Assembly (NCBI GenBank): GCA_037102815.1
Contig: BTPP01000002.1
Span: forward strand, 682,001-746,000
Direction of reading: 5' to 3'
From: Neurospora intermedia
Lineage: Eukaryota; Ascomycota; Sordariomycetes; Sordariales; Sordariaceae
Length of the DNA stretch: 64,000 nt
Both the position numbers and the translations under genes were made by a program. The notes beneath the pieces are model-generated. The model had not been told where the DNA came from and did not search any database. It saw only the letters and a list, made by a program, of their open reading frames with translations. Shown piece by piece: positions 13,640 through 26,116 of the stretch (its first letter is position 1; every line of letters starts with the position of its first letter).

Positions 13640-16600
13640 TATTTAGTATAGTACTATTTAAGAGTTTTTAATTCCGTTTTTTAATAGTAATTCTATAATT
13701 AATTTTATACTATCTATTAGTAAATTCGTAGTCTTATATATCGTTAGGCGGGTATTTTTTAATATAATAATTAAAAGGTCCGTTATTTATTGCCGCCGGT
13801 TTGTATTTTGTTTTAAACCGGTCTAATGCTACTATCTTTAAAAATTCGTATAATAATTCTTAAATTAAATTTTAATACCCCTTCTACTTTATTAAAACCT
13901 TTCTAACTATTCCTTTATATTTTCTTATAGTATTAGTGTATAGAATCTCTTCGATTTAGAATTCTAATTCTCCTTTAATTTCGATAGCGGATAGTTGGTT
14001 ATTAGTAAATCTTTAACCTAGGAGGGGATTAGTAGTAGTTCGGCGGAGAAGGTTAATATAGAAAATATTATAAATAGTTTGGGGAAGGTTAAAAAGCTCT
14101 ACTATATAAGGAGAGAGAATTTTAGCAACTATATATTTTATATATAATTAATCGAGCTTCTTCTTTAAACGGTCTATTGTATAGTTCTTTAAATTGAGCT
14201 AAATTTTATCTCCGATTTAAAAATATTCGGCCGGCTAACAACGTTGGTTAGCAAATTTTTTTTATTCTTAAGCAATTATAGTTATAATTATTTAATATAG
14301 GTCCGTAATTTACTATAGCTTTCGTACGAACTAATAAGCCCGCTTCTTAATAAAAAGAAGGGGAACTCCTAAACGGGCTTCCTCTCCTACTACGGAGATT
14401 GGGAGTTCTATATCGAACTTATATATAGCGAAGAAGGGAAATATCTTAATAAAAGTATTAATACGGCTATTAATAGCTAATTAAGCTATAGGGTATTATT
14501 TATCCTAATTATTTTATACGTAGTTAATTACTGTTTTAAGGTAAGCGTATATCTCTTAATTTATATGTTCGGGGCCGCCGTCGGTTTGTAGGTAATAAAC
14601 TATATTTAGAAGACGTTTAATATTAAGAAGTTTATAGAATTTCGCTTAGAACCGGTTAGTCTAATTTAATCCTCGGTTATTTATAATAGACCGCGGGAAA
14701 TTATAGTAATATATAAAGTATTATAAGAAGTATTTAGCATATAATTCGGCTTTTATTAAAAGTATTAATTCTAATATTATATTCTTACTTAATTAATCCT
14801 TAATTACCTAAAGATAAATATTATTATTAGCCTTAGGGAAGTTTATAATAAAGTTTATTTATATTTCTCTATTGAACTAATTTAGTACGGATAATAATTG
14901 TATTAAACTTCGTTTCTACTTTCTCTATACTTTTATAGAACTATAAGTATAATAATTGTAAAGGAATTACTGTATATAGGCACTTAGTAGCGGCTAGTAG
15001 AAGTGTTAATTGAATGTAATTATTGTCCTCTTACGACTAAAATAATTAAGGATATACGAATTGTAAATTATTTATATTAGAATAGTACGAAGTATATTAA
15101 ATTATTAGGATTAATCTATAAGGTTTATAGTATTAGATTTAATATATACTAGAACCCTTAGGATTTAGAAACGGTCTTAGTAGAGGAGGTAGCCTTTAGA
15201 ATCGATATTATAGTCCGCAATTTGTATCTTCAGTTTTAACGATGGGTTGAAGTATCTATTATTATTTTGGATTACGGTTTTAATTTATTAGTAGAAGTAA
15301 TTTTTCGGCGCTATTTAGTTTTAAAACTATTATAAATCCGGATTTTCAAATATTTATATACCTTTCCGTCCGGAGAGGATTACCCGGGATGCCGAGATCC
15401 GAAGTGGAGAGTACTTTTCTAGCGTAGAATTCGGAATTATTTGTAGGTCGTAAGCTTCCCGGTCTTTTTCTATCGGTATATCCTACTTTCTATAAGAAAG
15501 TATATTAGGGATTATACCCTCTTTCTCCGGCCGGTATTTAATATTAAAATTGAAATAGGATAAGTATTTAGCCTAATACGTTTAACGTTCCGAGAATTAT
15601 TATATTTTTATAAAATATTTGAGGTTGCGGTAATTTATTAGGATAGTAAAGGATTTATAATTCTATAGTTCCGCCGATTATTATTCTAAATAGTTAATAA
15701 TTACTAATATTTCCTTATTGTAAATTGGGTAATTCCGTTTAGTAGCGTTAAACTTTTATAAATAATATTTTACAATTATATACTTTTTAGTATCGTTAAC
15801 CTCTTAGGAAATAATACCCCCGAGTGTAAAATTATTATAGTCTATTTTAAGGAATATCTTCTTATTTAGATCGAACTCGGTAAGAATCGGAGCTTTAGTA
15901 AATAGCGTCTTTAATAATTAAAAGGCGGCTTCGTACTCCTTTATCTATTCGAATATTACCCCCTTACTTATTAATACTATAAGGGGCGTAACGATTTTAG
16001 AGAATTGTAGTATAAATATTTTATAGTAATTAATAAATTTAAAAAAGCTACATATATCCTTCTAGGAGGTAGGAGGCAATTACTTAAAGATCGCTTTAAC
16101 CTTCTTAAGATTAGCCTAAATTCTAATACTAGCGTAGATAATAAATCCGAAGTATTTAATTTTCTTAATAGCGAATTTGTATTTATTTGGGTTAAAATAT
16201 AGTCCGGTATTTAGGAGCTTCTATAATATAAGACGGACTTTAGTTTTGTAGTCCATTTTAGAACCCGAGGTATAGATAAGAATATTATTTATATATACTA
16301 TATAGAATTTATTTAAATACTCTTATAAAATAAAGTTAATATATTACTAGAATATCGTTAGGGCGCCTATTAATCCGAAGGGAATAATTAATTATTTAAA
16401 TAGATTATAGCGGGTTTTAAAGGTTATTTTCTACTCCTTTCCTATAGCTATATAGATTTTATAGAAAGCCTATACGACGTTGACCTTAGTATATTACTTT
16501 ACTCCCTTCAATATACGGAACGTTTTTTTAATAAATAGTAACGGATACCGGTCCGCTTAGGTAATAGTATTTAAAGTATAGTAATTATAATAAAAGCGGA

Positions 16601-17550
16601 GACCGCTACCCGGCTTTCTAACGAATAATATAGGGGTACCCGCTTCTAAACTATTTACTCTAATAAACCCCTTATTTAATAAGTCTTTTAATATTTTTTT
16701 TAGAATAAAGAGTTCTTTATAGATTATACTATATAATAGCCTAAAGGGTAAGGGAAATTCTTTACCGTTAGGTCCTTTTTTAATTTCGATCCGGTAATTA
16801 ATATTAGGGCGATAGGGATTCCGTTTATTAACGTTCTCCTTTATTTATAATAAAAGGAGGTTATAATATACCGGGGGAATTATCTTTTCGAATTACTCCT
16901 TAGTATAGACCTTCTTTAATTATAGCGCCTTTTTTATATCCTTTAGATTAATTGTATATATAGCTTCCTCGGCCGCTTTACTACCGAACTTTTTTTATAA
17001 ACGGCGAACGTAGCCTATAAAAGTAATAGTAAGTATATAAATAACGGACTTAATATCTTTAACGAAGTTTATATTTAGTACTTATTTTCCTCCGATATAT
17101 AGGACCTAATAATCCGTAATACTTAAATATATCCTTTTTTCGTAAAGGACGGAGTATACCTTTATTACTTTCAATTACAATTTACCCAAAATAATAGAGA
17201 ATTTTAAAAGGGGGACAACGTACGTATATATTGGGTATACATACCTATTAACCTCGGCGAAGAAATATATAAATCTTTAAATAATAATTCCTTCTATAAT
17301 AGTAGAGGTTCCTTTTATATAGCGGGGTTTAATAGAGATAATAAGAATATTAAGATTTTCAATAACCTTTTTATTAATTGCAATATAATACTAGCAACCC
17401 TTATTAATAAAGGCGTAGAATAAATTATAATTATTAATAATAAATAAGATTAATATAGGCTCTATTTTTATTTATAACTTAAATTTAAATTCTTCTACCT
17501 TATTTAGTACCTTTAAGGGTTCTAGGGCCCGACTTTGCTCTAGAACTACT
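13640..17550 (-). pseudogene. pol: GypB pol, RIP-degraded
   Basis: On the - strand the reverse transcriptase is plain at about 16,650-16,280: AGTPILFVRKPGSGLRFYY, then LNTIT, RYPL, TKVNVV and PFGLIGA, all matching the fungal Gypsy core with RIP changes and stops at Gln/Trp positions. The RNase H, integrase and any chromodomain must lie between about 16,200 and 13,650; I did not resolve each. The neighbour downstream on the other strand is the antisense frame. It is non-functional. Confidence 0.88.
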
Positions 17551-17559
17551 CTTTTCCCT

Positions 17560-18960
17560 ATTTAAGGGCGGAATTTAATTCTTCGTCCTTTTCTAATAAC
17601 GGAGGAATTTCTATAGTAGTAGTTTAAATATAGATATTATTATTCGGGGGAATTGTTAGTAAATAGGGATAATTATTTATATAATAATTAAAAGTTCTAT
17701 AATAGAGGTATAAATTATTATTTTTACGCTTCTAGCGCTCTTTATTAGAAATTTATTTAATATATTTAAAGGAAGTAGATAAGTTTAAACCGCCTCGCCC
17801 TCAATTACTATAACCCCTAGTAAATATACCGATACGAATAATTCCTATAATAGTATCGCCATTAATATTCGTAGTATAGTTCTTAAATAGATTCGAAGGC
17901 GGAGTAGAAGATTATTAGCGTTAATTATTAAGCTTCGGAATACTAGCGTAGGACGTAGGGAAATAAAAGCCGCTATTTTAAGTAAAGCGACCCTACTAGT
18001 TATAAAAATATTTATAGTAGTCTTCTTTAAATTTAAATATACGTTCATAACCGGCAGTATAGTACTATATTTAGGCTACGTACGTATAGTAGTCGTTTGA
18101 GAGGTCTATTAAGAAGAATTTATTATAGAACTTCTTATTAATTATATAACGGAGGTATACTAGTTTAGCCGGGCTTTTTTAATTGTAATTGCCGGCTTTT
18201 AAGAATTCGTTATCGAAAGTAGCGAGGAAGGTCGTAAATAATTCTCTATCCTTCTAATAAAGGCGAGAGAGTTTATTAAGGGTAATATCCTTATTCTAGT
18301 ACGAATTGAAAATTACTTAGATTTAATCGAATAAAACTACAGAGTTTTCTTTACTACGGACGGTCTTATTAGTTTAGAACCTTTTAAATTATAATTACTT
18401 ATTATCGGGGAGTATATTAAGAATTTTATACTATATAGTATTACAATCAGTACGAAGCCCAACTTTAATATTAGTATTATACGTTTTAATAAATTTATTA
18501 TAGTAAAAGAGGAATATATAAGGCTACCTATCCTATTTAGGGAGTTCAAGAGGCTTTCTTTTGTACGGAGTAGTACTGTAACTATTATTTTAATTAGTAG
18601 AAGTACTTAAAGCGGGGACGTTAGAGCCCGCTGTTCGGCTAATTGAAGTATCCGCGAGTAGGAAGTCTAAACGTAGAATAAGGATAGGATTGGGATTGGA
18701 ATTAAAGAGAAGGGATTTAATACGATTATAGAGAAAGGTACTATTATTTAGTACTTTAATAAAGTTCTTTATAAAGTTATCGTTGGGGGTGCTGCTATTA
18801 GTATTTTATTAATTACTGCTTTAGGAGTTATAGAACTCCTCTACGTCGTTGAAGTCTATATTATTAAGTCCGACTATAGTAGTTAATAAATACTATAATA
18901 CTATACTATAAACTATTAGCCGTCTTTAATTCCGCTCTACTATTCTATTATTGAATTCTA
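17560..18960 (-). pseudogene. gag: GypB gag region, RIP-degraded
   Basis: This lies between the 5' LTR (18,995-19,255 on the - strand) and pol, where gag is expected. Stop-poor stretches occur on the - strand (for example 18,337-18,549 and 17,845-18,048), but I could not fix one continuous frame or a zinc knuckle. Immediately after the 5' LTR the - strand reads TTAGGTTCTAC, also found after the GypC 5' LTR, and possibly the primer-binding site. Confidence 0.5.
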
Positions 18961-18994
18961 TTATATCCGTTAGTAAAAATACGGTAGAACCTAA

Positions 18995-19255
18995 TATAAG
19001 GGGTACAATACAGTTGGTACAAATGCTAGCCTCAATCAATCGATAAGGTTCTACGAAGAAGAAAAGAGGGTAAAAGAGCGCCCTCTGGGCGGGTATAGCC
19101 AGCTGTCCCTTTTTAAGGGACGTACGTACGCGTACGGGCCGCCGGGGTGCCGCAGCGGCAAGCGACCTGATTAGTCGCATTAGCTGCCGGCCGGTTAGGA
19201 CTCGGATTGGCGAGACTGCCAGTCACTCCAGCCACGGGCAACAAGCCCTATGATA
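18995..19255 (-). repeat. GypB 5' LTR
   Basis: Partner of 11,772-12,032, same length. Here the outer half (GCCAGTCACTCCAGCCACGG) is nearly unmutated while the inner half has more T and A. The two LTRs therefore show mirror-image mutation gradients. Confidence 0.93.
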
Positions 19256-20500
19256 TATATTAAGATTTTAATTACTAAAGCAATTCTAAGAAAGGTATAT
19301 AAAGTTCTAACCCGAGTTGTATAGTCCCGTTCGGCTATTATTAATAAGAGTAGTAATAAAGGAAAAGTATATCCGACCTTCGTTAATGCCCTTATTAATT
19401 ATAATAAAAATTACGTTAATTTTAGCGTTAAAGTCGATTAAGAATTATATATAGAAATTAAGAAGATTATTAAGGTATATATAGAGAATAAGGAGGAGTA
19501 TAAGAGATAGTTCGCTAGCAATTATTCTTTTTTGTAAGATAAATTAGTTCGTAATATTAAAGTAGTTCTTAACTTTACCTTTAATAAGAAATACGATAGT
19601 AATACTAATTTTGCCGATTGTATCTCCTTGAAGGTAATATTACTTATTATTTAGTATTTTAATTATAGTATTAGATTTCCCGAATAGATCGGTAATTTAT
19701 TTGATAAATTTAGTTATTTTTATTACGCTTAGGTAGTACCCGCTAAATTGGCTTTGAGTAAGTTTCCTATAGTTAAGAAGGTAATTAATTGTATTGTTAA
19801 AATTAGTAGAGAATTTATAATATTTATTAATTTTATCTCTTGCAAGGAAATTAAAGGAATGTTAGCGAGCGCTTCAAAGAAGTAGATTGCAGTATTAACG
19901 GTTTTTAACGAATATTAGAGAAGAATTGTACAAACAATATAGGTAGAATTAATATCCCTTTGTATTAAGTTTAGAGAAGTGTAAGAATTTCGTATCCAAC
20001 GCTATTTTATAACTTCGTTTATTAATAGAACTTATATATCTAATATTCTTCTTAGTATTACTACTCCTCGTAGTGTTCGTTCCGGTAACCTTTCGCTTTA
20101 GCTTATATCCGGCTTAATTAGATTGTCCGATAAACTTTATATTATATTGGCTCGCTTAGACTTTTACTTCAATACTTTATTTTTTGCCCGCTCCCTTCGC
20201 TATAGCTACCTTCCTACCGACTAAAAGTAGGAGGACTTTTTATTAAAATATAAATATTCCCGTTAAAATATATATTATATAAATAAGAATAATAAGATAG
20301 AGGAGGATAAATTTAACGATCGCTTACCTCGTTACGGATATAGTTATTAAGGGATCGGTATTAGGTTATTGAGTTGTATATTTTATTCGGATAGGCGTAC
20401 GTTTTTATATTTGTTGGTTAATTTAGATATAAGCGAATGGATAGAGACTTTAATAGATGACCGGATTTTTTATATATATAGTTAAATTTAATAATATTAC
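19256..20500 (+). pseudogene. GypA ORF3, second part
   Basis: Skipping GypB and one TATAT copy, the codon series ...ATC CTA TCT TAT AT joins T AAG ATT TTA ATT and continues about 410 more codons in the same frame to near 20,500. Blocks such as CKEIKGMLASASKK and FINRTYISNILLSITTPRS read like protein, and stops are TAA/TAG only. Total ORF3 is about 750-760 codons. It ends shortly before the polypurine tract. Function is unknown. Confidence 0.65.
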
Positions 20501-20530
20501 GTAAATAGCGAGTATTCTTCTCCTTTTATT

Positions 20531-20540
20531 AAAGGGGAGA
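20531..20540 (+). other. GypA polypurine tract
   Basis: AAAGGGGAGA abuts the 3' LTR at 20,541, where plus-strand DNA synthesis would start. Confidence 0.85.
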
Positions 20541-20879
20541 TATTATAGGGTATTCCTAGTAGATACTTAAATATTTTGTTTTATTATAGTAGCGGTTCGT
20601 TAGAGCGTATAGTCTATTATATAAGAGTATTCGTCCTATTAACTTTTATTAAGGTTGACGGATTATTAATTTATATTATACCAACCTTATATTTATTTTG
20701 CTTATACTTAGTAAAATTATATACGAAATCCTAGGTTGAAGCTTGCGATAGGTCTTATCTTTAGTTTCCTTTAATAAGATTATTGTTAATTGTTATATAT
20801 TGTTACTCTATCTAGTAATTAGTTACTTACTCTATTATTCTTTATTGTTATTACTTGTGAAGTATATCTTCGCGTAATA
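20541..20879 (+). repeat. GypA 3' LTR
   Basis: Starts TATTATAGGG (TG changed to TA by RIP) and ends CGCGTAATA. It is followed by TCCGT, identical to the five bases before the 5' LTR. Confidence 0.93.
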
Positions 20880-20884
20880 TCCGT

Positions 20885-23800
20885 CCTATACTAATATAAT
20901 AGTTATATCTTTATTTATAGCCGGAGTTTGTAATATTTATTGAAAAGAGTGGACTATTTGAGATTTTATATATCTTCTATTAATTAATCTTCTTTGGGGG
21001 GTAATAGTAATAGTAGTAATAGTAGTAGCGGCGGGTTATTCTTTATCCTTTTCGCTGGGCGTATTTTAAGAAGGTTGGAAAAGTTATGCTTTAGGGAGTT
21101 ATTTAAGTCTTTATTTCCGTTCTTTAGGTCTATATTTTAGTTTCCGCTATATAATATAATATATTTAAATAGTCGGAGAGGTGGTAATAGGTTGAGAGGT
21201 TATATATTTCTAAGTAATATTCAAATTTATTTAATATTAATTTATAGTATTAAGAGGTATTCCTTTCCTTATTGGAAGTACTACTTTTATTATTAATTTT
21301 TTTATACTGCCTCTTTATTTTTTCTATATCTATTAGTATCTTCCTTGTCCCCGTATATACGGTCTGTAAAGTATATACTAGTTTGGCGATATTTATTTAG
21401 TTCTTATTTATTTTGGTTTATATTTATTCGAGAGTTTTTATTAAGTCTTTATACTTATTTTGAATATTAGTATAGACCTCTTTTATTGACTTTTTTATAT
21501 TTACTATTCTACTTTAAATTGCCTTTTCTACCCTAACTTTTGTACTTCGAATAATTTTTTAATAATTCTATTTGAATAAATTAATTCGATTTTAATAATT
21601 CTATTCGAGTAAATTAATTCGATTTAATATATTAGTAAAGTTGGTAGCTATTTATATTGAGAGCCGGACGTATATATTGTAGAAATTGTAGTTAATAATA
21701 TTATTATACTTTGGTTATTGTGTTAGGGTTTTTTTAAATTAGTAATATCTTCCGAAGGCGTTTAAAGATATAGATTAGGGATAGTATATATTGGAGGGTA
21801 GTAGTATTACTTACGATCGTACTAATTTGAGTAGAGCTAGGGGGGGCGTTATTGTAAAGTAATATTTAATTAGCTTATTACTAGTCTTCTTATTTATTCT
21901 ATATTGCGATTCTAAGTACTATAATTAACTTTCGACGAGGTTAATGCGAAGTATAGCCTTTATACGAATTAGGTTATTACGTAATAGGAAAAACCTATAT
22001 ATATAGTAATATAAATAGTAGGTTGGAGTTTTAGTATATAAGCTTCGCTATTTTAGTATATTGTTGAGGATCCTCCGCTTATAATTTTAAGAGAGATTAC
22101 TATTATTAATTTCGAATATATTAATACGGTAAGGCTACTTCGGATCTGAATATAGCGTACGAAATGCTATTAACCGATTAATAAAGTATTAGGGAATATA
22201 CTTAGTAATATAGTTAGTCTAATATTCTTAAAATTTTATTAGAAGGTATAGTATTAACCCCGGTTTGGTAAAGTATATATAATTCGTTGTAAGTAAATTA
22301 AAGATGTTCGATTAGAAGTATAGTTGTAGTATATTGTATTTAGTACTCTTAGTATTATATTTAGGCGGAATAGTAAGAATAGTTATTTAGATTAAGAGGT
22401 TATAATATTCTAAAATGGTGAATATAAATAGATTATTAATAGATTTTTAGTAGTTTAATTAATAGGGTTAAAAAATATAGTCCTTATATATTAATTAAAT
22501 ATATTTAAAGTGGAATTAAATATTGTAGAAGGATAGGGTAATATTATTAATTATTATAGCTATAAAGGGGAGGTCGTTGGGATTAATATTTAGAATATTT
22601 AAATTCTCTTATAAGTGCCTATATTAGTATATAATAGTTTTAAAAGGATATAACGAGGAGATTTTTTTATTTAGCCCCTTTATAGACTAATATATACCGG
22701 ATTAAATTGCCGGCTTCTATTTTATTATAATTCTATTTATAGAGTTTTCTAAGCCTCCTTCCGTTCTTTTTAAACTTTCTTTTTAGACTTCCTCCTTTTC
22801 GAAATATTATTGTACCTTTCCTCTAAGCGGGGCTTCTTTTACGTTAGCCCTAATATATAATTATTATCCTTATTATTATTATTATTAGAATTAATATTGC
22901 GGTCGGTACCGATATAATTAAGCGAATTGTATATAGGTATTAATTATTCGCTTTAGGTAAGTAGGGCCCGTAGTATTTAGTTTAAAGTAGTTGGGGTATT
23001 TATTAATTATATAATAGAGTTGGCCGGAGGCTAAACGGAAGTTAATTAAATTTAACTATATAAGTATATTAATTTGGGTTAACTTTATTATATAATAGTC
23101 TATATCTTTATTAGTATTGGTCGTATTAGTATATTCGGGGTGACTTCTTTTACAATTCGGCCTATTTATAATATTTAATTAATATATAGTTATTCTATTA
23201 AGTCCGATTTATTTATAACGAGCCTACTTACTATTATTATAAGGAGGACCGAATTGAAAGGATATATAGGGAGAGTTGGGTTTAATATTTAATATACCTA
23301 TTTATAGTCCTTAGAAGAATTATAATATTTATAGGAGTTTATAATAATAATACTAAAAGTGAGCCTTTAGGGTAATTTTATTAGTTTCGATTTAAATCCT
23401 TATTTATTGAGCCTTAATTTATTTACAATTAGCCTACTATTACTATTATAGAGAGGACTAAACTAAAAGGATATATAGGGAAAATTGAGTTTAATATTTA
23501 ACGTACTTATTTATAATCTTTAGAAGAATTAGGAATAGGACGATAGAGGATTTTCCTACAATTCCGGTCGGGTATACTACTTTTCAGTAGTACGGTATTA
23601 TAAATTGGATGTATTATAAATAGAAGAGGTAATATTAGATTAATATTGGGCGTAGTATAGATAGATAGGACTAATTTTATTTCCGGAAATTCCTTATAAA
23701 GTCGGTCGAAGTTAAAAACGGTCGATATAATTAATATTTAATTAGAAGGGGTTTAATCGGAAGGGATTTAATCGGAAGGGATTTAATCTATTTCGTAACT

Positions 23801-24316
23801 AAAGATAATCGTTAAAGCGGCCGTAGTAGGTAATACGGACGTTAGGCTATATATTCTATTATATAATACTAGTTACTACCTTTATATATTAATATTATAG
23901 TTTAATATTATATATATATAAAGCCCTCTTAATTTACTAATACGGGGTATATTATTATATTAATTACTTTAACGTTCGAAGGCTCCGTATTTACTAAAAG
24001 GCTAGTATATAATTGTAAATTATAAGTTAGACTTATTAATTTTATACGCTACTAATTTACCGAGTAGGGAAGGAGGACAATTAATTGAATTTTAGGCGCT
24101 AGTGTAAACCCTTTCTAAAAATCTTTACTAACTATAATATTGCTCCCCCCTTAATAATATAATTCTATATCCGTTGGTCCGGTACTACCGAATAACTATA
24201 TACTACTTTAAATTACTATTATAATTAATATAGAGTTTTAAAATTAGGCGAATAAATAGGATAGTTACCGTTGTAGGCCTAGTAGCGCGCTAAAGAGTAA
24301 ATAGTAGTTATTCCAT
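20885..24316 (-). pseudogene. U1, main part: RIP-degraded unknown gene, about 1,500 codons in all
   Basis: Reading the - strand, an ATG survives at 24,316-24,314 (MEQLLFTLQRATRPTTV). The frame runs leftward through LRGEQYYSQQRFLERVYTS, three PSDQ(I/T) repeats (about 23,739-23,795), ILYRPIPNSSK, RLASGQLYYIINKYPNYFK, a poly-Gln run near 22,880 and a Lys/Glu-rich, probably coiled-coil stretch (about 21,560-21,300) to the GypA junction. One frameshift lies near 23,525; nearly all stops are TAA/TAG in Gln-like places. A Cys-x3-His pair (CKRSH, near 23,145) hints at a metal site but is too little to call. The gene continues at 2,145-1,060. I do not recognise the family. Confidence 0.62.
23221..23535. 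repeat. Tandem duplication of about 210 bp inside U1
   Basis: AGCCTACTTACTATTATTATAAGGAGGACC... (23,221) recurs as AGCCTACTATTACTATTATAGAGAGGAC... (23,431), and GGATATATAGGG follows in both. In U1 the copies read FQFGPPYNN and FQFSPLYNS, that is, in the same frame. Confidence 0.75.
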
Positions 24317-25300
24317 TTTAATTAGATAGAATACGAAAAATAGGAAAACGTTAGTACGAAAGTAAGAAGTAAATTAGGTTTTAGTATTAGGAAAATATTA
24401 ATACTAGTAGTATTATTATATTATTAATTATATAATTACGGGCTATACTATCAAGTAAATAAATTTAGTACTTTTTTATACTATAGGTTTATATAGAACT
24501 AATTAAATAATAACTCCCTCTACAATTATTAGTATTAATTTATCCCCCGGATTGTACCTTTATAATAATATTAATATATATTATAAATTTATATAGAATT
24601 AATTAAATAATAATTCCCTCTATAATTACTAATATTAATTTATCCCCCGGATTGTACCTTTATAATAATATTAATATAATTAGTAAATAACAAGGCGTCG
24701 CGTCCGAATTATATTAAAATTATTTTAATTACCCCTTACTAAAAGTAAATAAATTATTTATAAACGCTATTGGACTTTAGTACCTTCAAGCCCGCTAATA
24801 TAAATAATTTCGTTACTATATACTACCTTCTACTTTAATTAGAATAATTCAATCGATTTTAAACAATACAATTTTATATTCCTAATTTCTATTAACCCGA
24901 AGTATTTCCTAACTATTCCTTCCCTACTATACTACTTTCCGCTTTAATTAAAATAATTTAAATAATTCTAATAAAAATAAAATTAAAAAATCCGTTATTT
25001 TACTATTTAACCCTCTTCCGGGGCTGTATTAACCGACGAAGACCTTTAGTAGGAGGGGGGGACGTTATATAGGGAGTTTCTATTAGCGATTCGCTAAAAT
25101 TAAAAATCTATATTCGGTTATTGAGGATATTTTTGTGTAGAGATATATTAATATTTACGTTGGAGGTAAGAATTAGGTATCCCCTATCGGTTATTATTTA
25201 GATCTATTTTAACCTAAGACCAATAATATAATACTTTAATTAGAGTATTAATTTACTATATATATTGTTAGAGCCCTTATTTAATTATAATTATTAATCG
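24317..25300. other. Intergenic stretch between U1 and U2 with a 97-bp tandem duplication and one palindrome
   Basis: I see no convincing frame here. A segment containing TAAATAATAACTCCCTCTAC and TTTATCCCCCGGATTGTACC occurs twice in tandem (about 24,485-24,680, period about 97 bp). A motif copy, CTTTAATTAGAGTATTAAT, lies near 25,234-25,252, downstream of U2. A G run (GGGGGGG) is at about 25,055. Confidence 0.6.
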
Positions 25301-26100
25301 ATAATTATTTATTAACTATATAAATCCTTTCGTAGGCTACTATAACCTCCGTAGGTATCCTCCTATTTATTAATTTCTATAATACTATTCTCAGCTTTAT
25401 TATACTAGAAATTACTAATTAAAATAGACAATATAGTATAAAACCGTTATACTATATAAGTACATTCGTATAGTTATTATTCGTTAGGATTTTTAAATTT
25501 GAGTGTCGTTATATTGAAATTCGTAGTATACCGGATGGCCTACTAAATAAATTAGGACGATACCTAGCTAATCCTATTTGCCGGTATAGTTTGGAATATA
25601 CCTTCTAACGCCTCTTATAAATCGTTATTATCGAAATCCTTAATAATATCCGTCAACCTCTTAAAAGATATTTATACCTTATATATATTAATATTGGTTA
25701 TTATTGTATTAAAATAATTCTCTTTAGTAATAGGCGGGTTACTAGCGTTAGGTTAGATTATAGGCGGATCGTTAGCGATAGGCGGGTTGTTAGTAATAGG
25801 CGGGTCGTTAGCGTTAGGTTGGATTGTAGGCGGGTTATTAATAATAGGCGGATCGCCAGCGTTAAATTGGGTTATAGGCGGGTCGTTAACGATAGGCGGG
25901 TTATTAGTAATAGGCGGGTTATTAGCGTCGGGTTAGGTTGTAGGCGGGTTGTTAATAATAGGCGGGTCGCCGGCGATAGGCGGGTTATTAGTAATAGGTA
26001 GATTATTAGTAATAAGCGGGTTACTAGCGTTAGGTTGGATTATAGTAAATTGAGCGATAGGGTTGCCTATATTTATATAATTAACTATAAATTTAATATA
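25300..26100 (-). pseudogene. U2: RIP-degraded unknown gene with N-terminal Pro-Pro-Ile repeats
   Basis: The - strand frame starts near 26,090 (INIGNPIAQFTIIQPN) and immediately enters repeats of the type NNPPIT / NDPPIA / GDPPII. It continues with ENYFNTIITNINIYKVQ, SFKRLTDIIKDFDNNDLQEALE, FQTIPANRISQV and NEQQLYECTYIVQRFY to about 25,320. Stops are few and of the Gln type, giving roughly 255 codons. The product would be a repeat-rich N-terminal arm plus a helical domain of about 150 residues. Palindromic motifs flank it on both sides. I recognise no family. Confidence 0.65.
25728..26035. repeat. Coding minisatellite, 18-bp unit, inside U2
   Basis: On the + strand the unit is like ATAGGCGGGTTATTAGTA, repeated with small variations and occasional longer spacers (TTAGGTTGGATT). 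On the - strand the 18-bp period gives six-residue repeats with the core PPI. The multiple of three and the conserved Pro-Pro codons argue that the array was translated. Confidence 0.85.
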
Positions 26101-26116
26101 TATTAATTTATATTAA

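Larger units (their letters stand above)
11772..19255 (-). mobile_element. GypB: Gypsy-type LTR retrotransposon nested in GypA, - orientation
   Basis: Equal 261-bp LTRs (11,772-12,032 and 18,995-19,255) are flanked by TATAT (11,767-11,771 and 19,256-19,260). On the - strand a purine tract (complement of CCCCCTCCTCCCTT at about 12,037-12,050) lies just before the 3' LTR, so the element runs right to left. Reverse transcriptase signatures confirm this. It has gag and pol on the - strand and a long + strand frame between pol and the 3' LTR. It interrupts GypA ORF3 without disturbing the surrounding frame, so it is younger than GypA. Length is 7,484 bp. Confidence 0.95.
2146..20879 (+). mobile_element. 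GypA: Gypsy-type LTR retrotransposon with chromodomain, RIP-inactivated, host of nested GypB
   Basis: Equal 339-bp LTRs (2,146-2,484 and 20,541-20,879) are flanked by a perfect TCCGT duplication (2,141-2,145 and 20,880-20,884). A purine tract AAAGGGGAGA sits directly before the 3' LTR, fixing the + orientation. Order inside: gag, pol (protease, reverse transcriptase, RNase H, integrase, chromodomain), then an additional long frame. Without GypB and one TATAT copy the element is about 11,245 bp, long for a fungal chromovirus because of the extra frame. All frames carry many RIP stops, so it is dead. It interrupts U1. Confidence 0.95.

Noticed and set aside
18926-19180. 84-codon - strand frame rich in Arg and Ala
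   Set aside because: It crosses the inner boundary of the GypB 5' LTR and owes its openness to the GC-rich LTR.
25819-26001. 60-codon + strand frame of repeated Arg-Arg-Val type
   Set aside because: It is the complement of the U2 coding minisatellite; the - strand frame is longer and continues into non-repetitive protein sequence.
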